Assembly: GCF_037975245.1 (NCBI RefSeq)
Contig: NC_092578.1
Location: 11,142,321-11,206,320 of the forward strand
Source: Apostichopus japonicus
Lineage: Eukaryota; Echinodermata; Holothuroidea; Aspidochirotida; Stichopodidae
Reading direction: 5' to 3'
Length of the DNA stretch: 64,000 nt
Shown in pieces: positions 28,181-40,229 of the stretch. The position numbers were made by a program, and so were the translations under genes. Position 1 is the stretch's first letter. Each line of letters starts with the position of its first letter. Under the pieces are notes generated by a model. The model ran no database searches and was not told the DNA's origin. It was given only the letters and a program-made list of their open reading frames with translations.

Positions 28181-29737
28181 TCGGTACCGATCAATAGAAT
28201 GTGCGGTAACGATTAATCGAATGTGCGGTACCGATCAATCGAATGTGCGTTACCGATTAGTCGAATGTGCGGTACCGATCTATCGAATGTGCGTTACCGA
28301 TTAGTCGAATGTGCGGTACCGATCAATCGAATGTGCGGTACCGATCAATCGAATGTGCGTTACCGATCATTCGAATGTTCTATACCGATCAATGGAATGT
28401 GCGGTACCGATCAATCGAATGTTCGGTACCGATCAATCGAATGTTCGGTACCGATCAATCGAATGTTCTTTACCGATCAATCGAATGTTCGTTACCGACC
28501 AATCGAATGTGCGGTACCGATCAATCGAATATTCGGTAGCGATCAATCGAATGTGCGATACCGATCAATCGAATGTGCGGTACCGACAAATCGAATTTTC
28601 GGTACCGATCAATCGAATGTGAGGTACCGATCAATGGAATGTGCGGTACCGATCAATCGAATGTTCGGTACCTATCTATCGAATGTGCGGTACCGATCAA
28701 TCGAATGTTCGGTACCGATCAATCGAATATGCGTTACCGATCAATCGAATGTGCGTTACCGACCAATCGAATGTGTGGTACCGATTAAGAGAATGTGCGG
28801 TACTGATCAATCGAATGTACCGTATCGATGTATCGAATGTGCGATACCGATCAATCGAATGTGCGGTACCGATCAATCCAATGTTCGGTACCGATCAATC
28901 GAATGTGCGGTACCGATCAATCCAATGTTCGGTACCGATCAATCGAATGTTCGGTACCGATCAATCGAATGTTCGGTACCTATCTATCGAATGTGCGGTA
29001 CCGATCAATCGAATGTGCGGAACCGATCAATCGAATATGCGGTACCGATCAATCGAATGTGCGTTAACGATCATTCGAATGTTCGGTACCGATTAATCGA
29101 ATATGCGGTACCGATCAATCGAATGTGCGGTACCGATCAATCGAATGTTCGGTACCGAACAATCGAATGTTCGGTGCTGATCAATCCAATGTGCGGTACC
29201 GATCAATCGAATGTTCGGTACCGATCAATCGAATGTTCGGTACCTATCTATCGAATGTTCGGTACCGATCAATCGAATGTTCGGTACCGATCAATCCAAT
29301 GTTCGGTACCGATCGATCGAATGTTCGGTACCGAACAATCGAATGTTCGGTGCCGATCAATCCAATGTTCGGTACCGATCAATCCAATGTTCGGTACCGA
29401 TCAATCGAATGTTCGGTACCTATCTATCGAATGTGCGGTACCGACCAATCGAATGTGTGGTACCGATCAATCGAATGTGCAGTACCGATCAATCGAATGT
29501 TCGGTACCGAACAATCGAATGTTCGGTGCTGATCAATCCAATGTTCGGTACCGATCAATCGAATGTTCGGTACCGATCAATCGAATGTTCGGTACCTATC
29601 TATCGAATGTGCGGTACCGATCAATCGAATGTGCGGTACCGATCAATCGAATATGCGGTACCGATCAATCGAATGTGCGTTACCGATCATTCGAATGTTC
29701 GGTACCGAACAATCGAATGTTCGGTGCTGATCAATCC
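28181..29737 (+). repeat. Chimeric block A fragment between the two 4,533-bp-spaced copies
   Basis: The first part (about 28,181-28,540) aligns at offset 6,710 (305 monomers) with 21,471-21,830. The rest (about 28,540-29,700) aligns at offset 8,624 (392 monomers) with about 19,920-21,080, that is, with the start of block A. The switch lies somewhere in sequence shared by both sources and cannot be placed exactly by eye. One landmark monomer is at 28,814. Near 29,700 the sequence jumps to the CAATCCAATGTGCGG context that precedes the next duplication. Confidence 0.65.
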
Positions 29738-32713
29738 AATGTGCGGTACCGATTAATCGAATGTTCGGTACCGACCAATCGAATGTTCGGTACCGAATAA
29801 ATCGAATGTGCGGTACCGATCAATCGAATGTGCGGTACCGATCAATCGAATATGCGGTACCGATCAATCGAATGTGCGTTACCGATCATTCGAATGTTCG
29901 GTACCGATTAATAGAATGTGCGGTACCGATCAATCGAATGTGCGGTACCGATCAATCAAATATTCGGTAACGAACAATCGAATGTTCGGTGCCGATCAAT
30001 CCAATGTTCGGTACCGATCAATCCAATGTTCGGTACCGATTAATCGAATGTGCGGTACCGATCAATCGAATGTTCGGTACCGATCAATCGAATGTGCGGT
30101 ACCGATCAATCGAATGTGCGTTACCGATCATTCGAATGTTCTATACCGATCAATGGAATGTGCGGTACCGATCAATCGAATGTTCGGTACCGATCAATCG
30201 AATGCTCGGTACCGATTAATCCAATGTGCGATACCGATCAATCGAATGTGCGGTACCGACCAATCGAATGTTCGGTACCGATCAATCGAATGTGCGGTAC
30301 CGATCAATCGAATGTGCGGTACCGATCAATCGAATGTTCGGTACCGAACAATCGAATGTTCGCCACCGATCAATCGAATGAGTGGTACCGATCAATCGAA
30401 TGTGCGGTACCGATCAATCGAATGTTCGGTACCGATCAATCGAATGTTCGCTACCGATCAATCGAATGAGCGGTACCGATCAGTCGAATGATCGGTACCG
30501 ATCAATCGAATGTGCGGTACCGATCAATCGAATGTGCGTTACCGATCAATCGAATGTTCGGTACCGATCAATCGAATGTGCGGTACCGATCAATAGAATG
30601 TGCGGTACCGATCAATCGAATGTTCGGTACCGATCAATCGAATGATAGTTACCGATCAATCGAATGTGCGGTACCGATCAATAGAATGTGCGGTACCGAT
30701 TAATCGAATGTGCGGTACCGATCAATCGAATGTGCGTTACCGATCATTCGAATGTTCGGTACCGATTAATCGAATGTGCGGTACCGATCAATCGAATGTG
30801 CGGTACCGATCAATCGAATGTTCGGTACCGAACAATCGAATGTTCGGTGCCGATCAATCCAATGTTCGGTACCGATCAATCGAATGTGCGGTACCGATCA
30901 ATCCAATGTTCGGTACCGAACAATCGAATATTCGGTGCCGATCAATCCAATGTTCGGTACCGATCAATCCAATGTTCGGTACCGATCGATCGAATGTTCG
31001 GTACCGAACAATCGAATGTTCGGTGCCGATCAATCCAATGTTCGGTACCGATCAATCCAATGTTCGGTACCGATCAATCGAATGTTCGGTACCTATCTAT
31101 CGAATGTGCGGTACCGACCAATCGAATGTGTGGTACCGATCAATCGAATGTGCAGTACCGATCATAAGAATGTTCGGTACCGAACAATCGAATGTTCGGT
31201 GCTGATCAATCCAATGTTCGGTACCGATCAATCGAATGTTCGGTACCGATCAATCGAATGTTCGGTACCTATCTATCGAATGTGCGGTACCGATCAATCG
31301 AATGTGCGGAACCGATCAATCGAATATGCGGTACCGATCAATCGAATGTGCGTTAACGATCATTCGAATGTTCGGTACCGATTAATCGAATATGCGGTAC
31401 CGATCAATCGAATGTGCGGTACCGATCAATCGAATGTTCGGTACCGAACAATCGAATGTTCGGTGCTGATCAATCCAATGTGCGGTACCGATCAATCGAA
31501 TGTTCGGTACCGATCAATCGAATGTTCGGTACCTATCTATCGAATGTTCGGTACCGATCAATCGAATGTGCGATACCGAACATTCGAATGTTCGGTGCCG
31601 ATCAATCCAATGTTCGGTACCGATCAATCGAATGTTCGGTACCGATCAATCGAATGTGCGGTACCGATCAATCGAATGTACCGTATCGATGTATCGAATG
31701 TGCGATACCGATCAATCGAATGTGCGGTACTGATCAATCCAATGTTCGGTACCGATCAATCGAATGTTCGTTACCGATCAATCGAATGATCGGTACCGAT
31801 CAATAGAATGTGCGGTAACGATTAATCGAATGTGCGGTACCGATCAATCGAATGTGCGTTACCGATTAGTCGAATGTGCGGTACCGATCTATCGAATGTG
31901 CGTTACCGATTAGTCGAATGTGCGGTACCGATCAATCGAATGTGCGGTACCGATCAATCGAATGTGCGTTACCGATCATTCGAATGTTCTATACCGATCA
32001 ATGGAATGTGCGGTACCGATCAATCGAATGTTCGGTACCGATCAATCGAATGTTCGGTACCGATCAATCGAATGTTCTTTACCGATCAATCGAATGTTCG
32101 TTACCGACCAATCGAATGTGCGGTACCGATCAATCGAATATTCGGTAGCGATCAATCGAATGTGCGATACCGATCAATCGAATGTACGGTACCGACAAAT
32201 CGAATGTTCGGTACCGATCAATCGAATGTGAGGTACCGATCAATGGAATGTGCGGTACCGATCAATCGAATGTTCGGTACCTATCTATCGAATGTTCGGT
32301 ACCGATCAATCGAATGTGCGATACCGAACATTCGAATGTTCGGTGCCGATCAATCCAATGTTCGGTACCGATCAATCCAATGTTCGGTACCGATCAATCC
32401 AATGTGCGGTACCGATCAATCGAATGTACCGTATCGATGTATCGAATGTTCGGTACCGATCAATCGAATGTGCGGTACTGATCAATCCAATGTTCGGTAC
32501 CGATCAATCGAATGTTCGTTACCGATCAATCGAATGTTCGGTACCGATCAATCGAATGTTCGGTACCGATCAATCGAATGTGCGGTACCGATCAATAGAA
32601 TGTGCGGTAACGATTAATCGAATGTGCGGTACCGATCAATCGAATGTGCGTTACCGATTAGTCGAATGTGCGGTACCGATCAATCGAATGTGCGGTACCG
32701 ATCAATCGAATGT
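29738..32713 (+). repeat. 4,533-bp-spaced duplication, right copy
   Basis: It is a copy of 25,205-28,180, including the 23-bp monomer (29,782) and 16-bp palindromes at 30,489 and 31,787. At 32,714 it continues without a break into block A like the 2,310-bp unit does, rather than like its left partner. Confidence 0.85.
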
Positions 32714-35700
32714 GCGTTACCGATCATTCGAATGTTCTATACCGATCAATGGAATGTGCGGTACCGATCAATCGAATGTTCGGTACCGATCAATCGAATG
32801 TTCGGTACCGATCAATCGAATGTTCTTTACCGATCAATCGAATGTTCGTTACCGACCAATCGAATGTGCGGTACCGATCAATCGAATATTCGGTAGCGAT
32901 CAATCGAATGTGCGATACCGATCAATCGAATGTGCGGTACCGACAAATCGAATTTTCGGTACCGATCAATCGAATGTGAGGTACCGATCAATGGAATGTG
33001 CGGTACCGATCAATCGAATGTTCGGTACCTATCTATCGAATGTGCGGTACCGATCAATCGAATGTTCGGTACCGATCAATCGAATATGCGTTACCGATCA
33101 ATCGAATGTGCGTTACCGACCAATCGAATGTGTGGTACCGATTAAGAGAATGTGCGGTACTGATCAATCGAATGTACCGTATCGATGTATCGAATGTGCG
33201 ATACCGATCAATCGAATGTGCGGTACCGATCAATCCAATGTTCGGTACCGATCAATCGAATGTGCGGTACCGATCAATCCAATGTTCGGTACCGATCAAT
33301 CGAATGTTCGGTACCGATCAATCGAATGTTCGGTACCTATCTATCGAATGTGCGGTACCGATCAATCGAATGTGCGGAACCGATCAATCGAATATGCGGT
33401 ACCGATCAATCGAATGTGCGTTAACGATCATTCGAATGTTCGGTACCGATTAATCGAATATGCGGTACCGATCAATCGAATGTGCGGTACCGATCAATCG
33501 AATGTTCGGTACCGAACAATCGAATGTTCGGTGCTGATCAATCCAATGTGCGGTACCGATCAATCGAATGTTCGGTACCGATCAATCGAATGTTCGGTAC
33601 CTATCTATCGAATGTTCGGTACCGATCAATCGAATGTTCGGTACCGATCAATCCAATGTTCGGTACCGATCGATCGAATGTTCGGTACCGAACAATCGAA
33701 TGTTCGGTGCCGATCAATCCAATGTTCGGTACCGATCAATCCAATGTTCGGTACCGATCAATCGAATGTTCGGTACCTATCTATCGAATGTGCGGTACCG
33801 ACCAATCGAATGTGTGGTACCGATCAATCGAATGTGCAGTACCGATCAATCGAATGTTCGGTACCGAACAATCGAATGTTCGGTGCTGATCAATCCAATG
33901 TTCGGTACCGATCAATCGAATGTTCGGTACCGATCAATCGAATGTTCGGTACCTATCTATCGAATGTGCGGTACCGATCAATCGAATGTGCGGAACCGAT
34001 CAATCGAATATGCGGTACCGATCAATCGAATGTGCGTTAACGATCATTCGAATGTTCGGTACCGATTAATCGAATATGCGGTACCGATCAATCGAATGTG
34101 CGGTACCGATCAATCGAATGTTCGGTACCGAACAATCGAATGTTCGGTGCTGATCAATCCAATGTGCGGTACCGATCAATCGAATGTTCGGTACCGATCA
34201 ATCGAATGTTCGGTACCTATCTATCGAATGTTCGGTACCGATCAATCGAATGTGCGATACCGAACATTCGAATGTTCGGTGCCGATCAATCCAATGTTCG
34301 GTACCGATCAATCGAATGTTCGGTACCGATCAATCGAATGTACCGTATCGATGTATCGAATCTGCGATACCGATCAATCGAATGTGCGGTACTGATCAAT
34401 CCAATGTTCGGTACCGATCAATCGAATGTTCGTTACCGATCAATCGAATGTTCGGTACCGATCAATAGAATGTGCGGTAACGATTAATCGAATGTGCGGT
34501 ACCGATCAATCGAATGTGCGTTACCGATTAGTCGAATGTGCGGTACCGATCTATCGAATGTGCGTTACCGATTAGTCGAATGTGCGGTACCGATCAATCG
34601 AATGTGCGGTACCGATCAATCGAATGTGCGTTACCGATCATTCGAATGTTCTATACCGATCAATGGAATGTGCGGTACCGATCAATCGAATGTTCGGTAC
34701 CGATCAATCGAATGTTCGGTACCGATCAATCGAATGTTCTTTACCGATCAATCGAATGTTCGTTACCGACCAATCGAATGTGCGGTACCGATCAATCGAA
34801 TCTTCGGTAGCGATCAATCGAATGTGCGATACCGATCAATCGAATGTGCGGTACCGATCAATCGAATGTGCGTTACCGATCATTGGAATGTTCTATACCG
34901 ATCAATGGAATGTGCGGTACCGATCAATCGAATGTTCGTTACCGATCAATCGAATGTTCGGTACCGATTAATCGAATGTGCGGTACCGATCAATCGAATG
35001 TACGGTACCGATCAATCGAATGTGCGTTACCGATTAATCGAATGTGCGGTACCGATCAATCGAATGTGCGGTACCGATCAATCGAATGTGCGGTACCGAT
35101 CAATCGAATGTGCGTTACCGATCATTCGAATGTTCTATACCGATCAATCGAATGTTCTATACCGATCAATCGAATGTTCGGTACCGATCAATCGAATGTT
35201 CGTTACCGACCAATCGAATGTGCGGTACCGATCAATCGAATGTGCGGTACCGATCAATCGAATGTGCGTTACCGATCAATCGAATGTGCGGTACCGATCA
35301 ATCGAATGTGCGGTACCGATCAATCGAATGTGCGGTACCGATCAATCGAATGTGCGTTACCGATCATTCGAATGTTCTATACCGATCAATGGAATGTGCG
35401 GTACCGATCAATCGAATGTTCGGTACCGATCAATCGAATGTTCGGTACCGATTAATCGAATGTGCGATACCGATCAATCGAATGTACGGAACCGACCAAT
35501 CGAATGTTCGGTACCGATCAATGGAATGTGCGGTAGCGATCAATCGAATCTTCTTTACCGATCAATCGAATGTTCGTTACCGATCAATCGAATGTGCGTT
35601 ACCGATCAATCGAATGTTCGGTACCGATCAATCGAATGTTCGGTACCTATCTATCGAATGTTCGGTACCGATCAATCGAATATTCGGTACCGATCAATCG

Positions 35701-36526
35701 AATGTGCGATACCGATCAATCGAATGTGCGGTACCGACAAATCGAATGTTCGGTACCGATCAATCGAATGTTCGGTACCGATCAATGGAATGTGCGGTAC
35801 CGATCAATCGAATGTTCGGTACCGATCAATCGAATGTTCGGTACCTATCTATCGAATGTGCGGTACCGATCAATCGAATGTTCGGTACCGAACAATCGAA
35901 TGTGCGATACCGACCAATCGAATTTTCGGTACCGATCAATCGAATGTGAGGTATCGATCAATGGAATGTTCGGTACCGATCAATCGAATGTGCGGTACCG
36001 ATCAATCGAATGTGCGATACCGATCAATCGAATTTGCGGTACCGACCAATCGAATGTGCGGTACCGATCAATCGAATGTGCGATACCGATCATCGAATGT
36101 TCGGTATCGATCAATCGAATGTTCGGTACCGACCAATCGAATGTGCGGTACCGATCAATCGAATGTGCAGTACCGATCAATCGAATGTTCGGTACCGAAC
36201 AATCGAATGTTCGGTGCTGATCAATCCAATGTTCGGTACCGATCAATCGAATGTTCGGTACCGATCAATGGAATGTTCGGTACATATCTATCGAATGTGC
36301 GGTACCGATCAATCGAATATGCGGTACCGATCTATCGAATGTGCGTTACCGATCATAAGAATGTTCGGTACCGAACAATCGAATGTTCGGTGCTGATCAA
36401 TCCAATGTTCGGTACCGATCAATCGAATGTTCGGTACCGATCAATCGAATGTTCGGTACCTATCTATCGAATGTGCGGTACCGATCAATCGAATGTGCGG
36501 AACCGATCAATCGAATATGCGGTACC
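31724..36526 (+). repeat. Block A, copy 4 with left flank (4.8-kb duplication of 18,743-23,545)
   Basis: The offset 12,981 holds from 31,724 to 36,526. The right limit is exact: 36,527 begins TATCTATC where the source (23,546) continues GATCAATC. It contains landmark monomers at 32,423, 33,171 and 34,337, palindromes at 32,323 and 34,259, and the shared 21-bp monomer at 36,075. With 31,675 the landmarks form the evenly spaced series 31,675, 32,423, 33,171 (748 bp, 34 monomers). Confidence 0.85.
33954..36526 (+). repeat. 2,573-bp tandem duplication, left copy
   Basis: The unit starts TATCTATCG at 33,954 and ends at the GGTACC at 36,521-36,526. Its length is 117 x 22 minus 1, the missing base being the 21-bp monomer at 36,075. 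Block A contains two similar stretches about 2.5 kb apart (near 1,169 and 3,676 of copy 1), and the exchange that made this duplication took place between them. Confidence 0.85.
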
Positions 36527-39099
36527 TATCTATCGAATGTGCGGTACCGATCAATCGAATGTGCGGAACCGATCAATCGAATATGCGGTACCGATCAATC
36601 GAATGTGCGTTAACGATCATTCGAATGTTCGGTACCGATTAATCGAATATGCGGTACCGATCAATCGAATGTGCGGTACCGATCAATCGAATGTTCGGTA
36701 CCGAACAATCGAATGTTCGGTGCTGATCAATCCAATGTGCGGTACCGATCAATCGAATGTTCGGTACCGATCAATCGAATGTTCGGTACCTATCTATCGA
36801 ATGTTCGGTACCGATCAATCGAATGTGCGATACCGAACATTCGAATGTTCGGTGCCGATCAATCCAATGTTCGGTACCGATCAATCGAATGTTCGGTACC
36901 GATCAATCGAATGTACCGTATCGATGTATCGAATCTGCGATACCGATCAATCGAATGTGCGGTACTGATCAATCCAATGTTCGGTACCGATCAATCGAAT
37001 GTTCGTTACCGATCAATCGAATGTTCGGTACCGATCAATAGAATGTGCGGTAACGATTAATCGAATGTGCGGTACCGATCAATCGAATGTGCGTTACCGA
37101 TTAGTCGAATGTGCGGTACCGATCTATCGAATGTGCGTTACCGATTAGTCGAATGTGCGGTACCGATCAATCGAATGTGCGGTACCGATCAATCGAATGT
37201 GCGTTACCGATCATTCGAATGTTCTATACCGATCAATGGAATGTGCGGTACCGATCAATCGAATGTTCGGTACCGATCAATCGAATGTTCGGTACCGATC
37301 AATCGAATGTTCTTTACCGATCAATCGAATGTTCGTTACCGACCAATCGAATGTGCGGTACCGATCAATCGAATCTTCGGTAGCGATCAATCGAATGTGC
37401 GATACCGATCAATCGAATGTGCGGTACCGATCAATCGAATGTGCGTTACCGATCATTGGAATGTTCTATACCGATCAATGGAATGTGCGGTACCGATCAA
37501 TCGAATGTTCGTTACCGATCAATCGAATGTTCGGTACCGATTAATCGAATGTGCGGTACCGATCAATCGAATGTACGGTACCGATCAATCGAATGTGCGT
37601 TACCGATTAATCGAATGTGCGGTACCGATCAATCGAATGTGCGGTACCGATCAATCGAATGTGCGGTACCGATCAATCGAATGTGCGTTACCGATCATTC
37701 GAATGTTCTATACCGATCAATCGAATGTTCTATACCGATCAATCGAATGTTCGGTACCGATCAATCGAATGTTCGTTACCGACCAATCGAATGTGCGGTA
37801 CCGATCAATCGAATGTGCGGTACCGATCAATCGAATGTGCGTTACCGATCAATCGAATGTGCGGTACCGATCAATCGAATGTGCGGTACCGATCAATCGA
37901 ATGTGCGGTACCGATCAATCGAATGTGCGTTACCGATCATTCGAATGTTCTATACCGATCAATGGAATGTGCGGTACCGATCAATCGAATGTTCGGTACC
38001 GATCAATCGAATGTTCGGTACCGATTAATCGAATGTGCGATACCGATCAATCGAATGTACGGAACCGACCAATCGAATGTTCGGTACCGATCAATGGAAT
38101 GTGCGGTAGCGATCAATCGAATCTTCTTTACCGATCAATCGAATGTTCGTTACCGATCAATCGAATGTGCGTTACCGATCAATCGAATGTTCGGTACCGA
38201 TCAATCGAATGTTCGGTACCTATCTATCGAATGTTCGGTACCGATCAATCGAATATTCGGTACCGATCAATCGAATGTGCGATACCGATCAATCGAATGT
38301 GCGGTACCGACAAATCGAATGTTCGGTACCGATCAATCGAATGTTCGGTACCGATCAATGGAATGTGCGGTACCGATCAATCGAATGTTCGGTACCGATC
38401 AATCGAATGTTCGGTACCTATCTATCGAATGTGCGGTACCGATCAATCGAATGTTCGGTACCGAACAATCGAATGTGCGATACCGACCAATCGAATTTTC
38501 GGTACCGATCAATCGAATGTGAGGTATCGATCAATGGAATGTTCGGTACCGATCAATCGAATGTGCGGTACCGATCAATCGAATGTGCGATACCGATCAA
38601 TCGAATTTGCGGTACCGACCAATCGAATGTGCGGTACCGATCAATCGAATGTGCGATACCGATCATCGAATGTTCGGTATCGATCAATCGAATGTTCGGT
38701 ACCGACCAATCGAATGTGCGGTACCGATCAATCGAATGTGCAGTACCGATCAATCCAATGTTCGGTACCGAACAATCGAATGTTCGGTGCTGATCAATCC
38801 AATGTTCGGTACCGATCAATCGAATGTTCGGTACCGATCAATGGAATGTTCGGTACATATCTATCGAATGTGCGGTACCGATCAATCGAATATGCGGTAC
38901 CGATCTATCGAATGTGCGTTACCGATCATAAGAATGTTCGGTACCGAACAATCGAATGTTCGGTGCTGATCAATCCAATGTTCGGTACCGATCAATCGAA
39001 TGTTCGGTACCGATCAATCGAATGTTCGGTACCTATCTATCGAATGTGCGGTACCGATCAATCGAATGTGCGGAACCGATCAATCGAATATGCGGTACC
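36527..39099 (+). repeat. 2,573-bp tandem duplication, right copy
   Basis: It repeats 33,954-36,526 head to tail and also matches 20,973 onward at offset 15,554, continuing to 39,301. The junction at 36,526/36,527 lies immediately after a GGTACC shared by both parental monomers. A side effect is a visible three-monomer (66-bp) doubling: 36,461-36,526 resembles 36,527-36,592. The shared 21-bp monomer is at 38,648. Confidence 0.85.
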
Positions 39100-39372
39100 G
39101 ATCAATCGAATGTGCGTTAACGATCATTCGAATGTTCGGTACCGATTAATCGAATATGCGGTACCGATCAATCGAATGTGCGGTACCGATCAATCGAATG
39201 TTCGGTACCGAACAATCGAATGTTCGGTGCTGATCAATCCAATGTGCGGTACCGATCAATCGAATGTTCGGTACCGATCAATCGAATGTTCGGTACCTAT
39301 CTATCGAATGTTCGGTACCGATCAATCGAATGTGCGATACCGAACATTCGAATGTTCGGTGCCGATCAATCC
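38516..39372 (+). repeat. 857-bp tandem duplication, left copy
   Basis: The unit is 39 monomers minus 1 bp (21-bp monomer at 38,648). It overlaps the end of the 2,573-bp repeat. It differs from the right copy at only two places that I saw: CAATCC against CAATCG near 38,755, and GGTACC against GATACC (40,071) in the right copy. Confidence 0.88.
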
Positions 39373-40229
39373 AATGTGAGGTATCGATCAATGGAATGTT
39401 CGGTACCGATCAATCGAATGTGCGGTACCGATCAATCGAATGTGCGATACCGATCAATCGAATTTGCGGTACCGACCAATCGAATGTGCGGTACCGATCA
39501 ATCGAATGTGCGATACCGATCATCGAATGTTCGGTATCGATCAATCGAATGTTCGGTACCGACCAATCGAATGTGCGGTACCGATCAATCGAATGTGCAG
39601 TACCGATCAATCGAATGTTCGGTACCGAACAATCGAATGTTCGGTGCTGATCAATCCAATGTTCGGTACCGATCAATCGAATGTTCGGTACCGATCAATG
39701 GAATGTTCGGTACATATCTATCGAATGTGCGGTACCGATCAATCGAATATGCGGTACCGATCTATCGAATGTGCGTTACCGATCATAAGAATGTTCGGTA
39801 CCGAACAATCGAATGTTCGGTGCTGATCAATCCAATGTTCGGTACCGATCAATCGAATGTTCGGTACCGATCAATCGAATGTTCGGTACCTATCTATCGA
39901 ATGTGCGGTACCGATCAATCGAATGTGCGGAACCGATCAATCGAATATGCGGTACCGATCAATCGAATGTGCGTTAACGATCATTCGAATGTTCGGTACC
40001 GATTAATCGAATATGCGGTACCGATCAATCGAATGTGCGGTACCGATCAATCGAATGTTCGATACCGAACAATCGAATGTTCGGTGCTGATCAATCCAAT
40101 GTGCGGTACCGATCAATCGAATGTTCGGTACCGATCAATCGAATGTTCGGTACCTATCTATCGAATGTTCGGTACCGATCAATCGAATGTGCGATACCGA
40201 ACATTCGAATGTTCGGTGCCGATCAATCC
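39373..40229 (+). repeat. 857-bp tandem duplication, right copy
   Basis: The junction monomer reads CAATCCAATGTGAGG. CAATCC belongs to the left parent (which continues AATGTTCGG) and GTGAGG to the right parent (preceded by CAATCG), so the breakpoint is in AATGT at 39,373-39,377. This copy is also the beginning of block S copy 2. Confidence 0.88.

Noticed and set aside
36461-36592. Stand-alone 66-bp (three-monomer) duplication
   Set aside because: It is fully explained as the seam of the 2,573-bp tandem duplication, whose two edges share this sequence.
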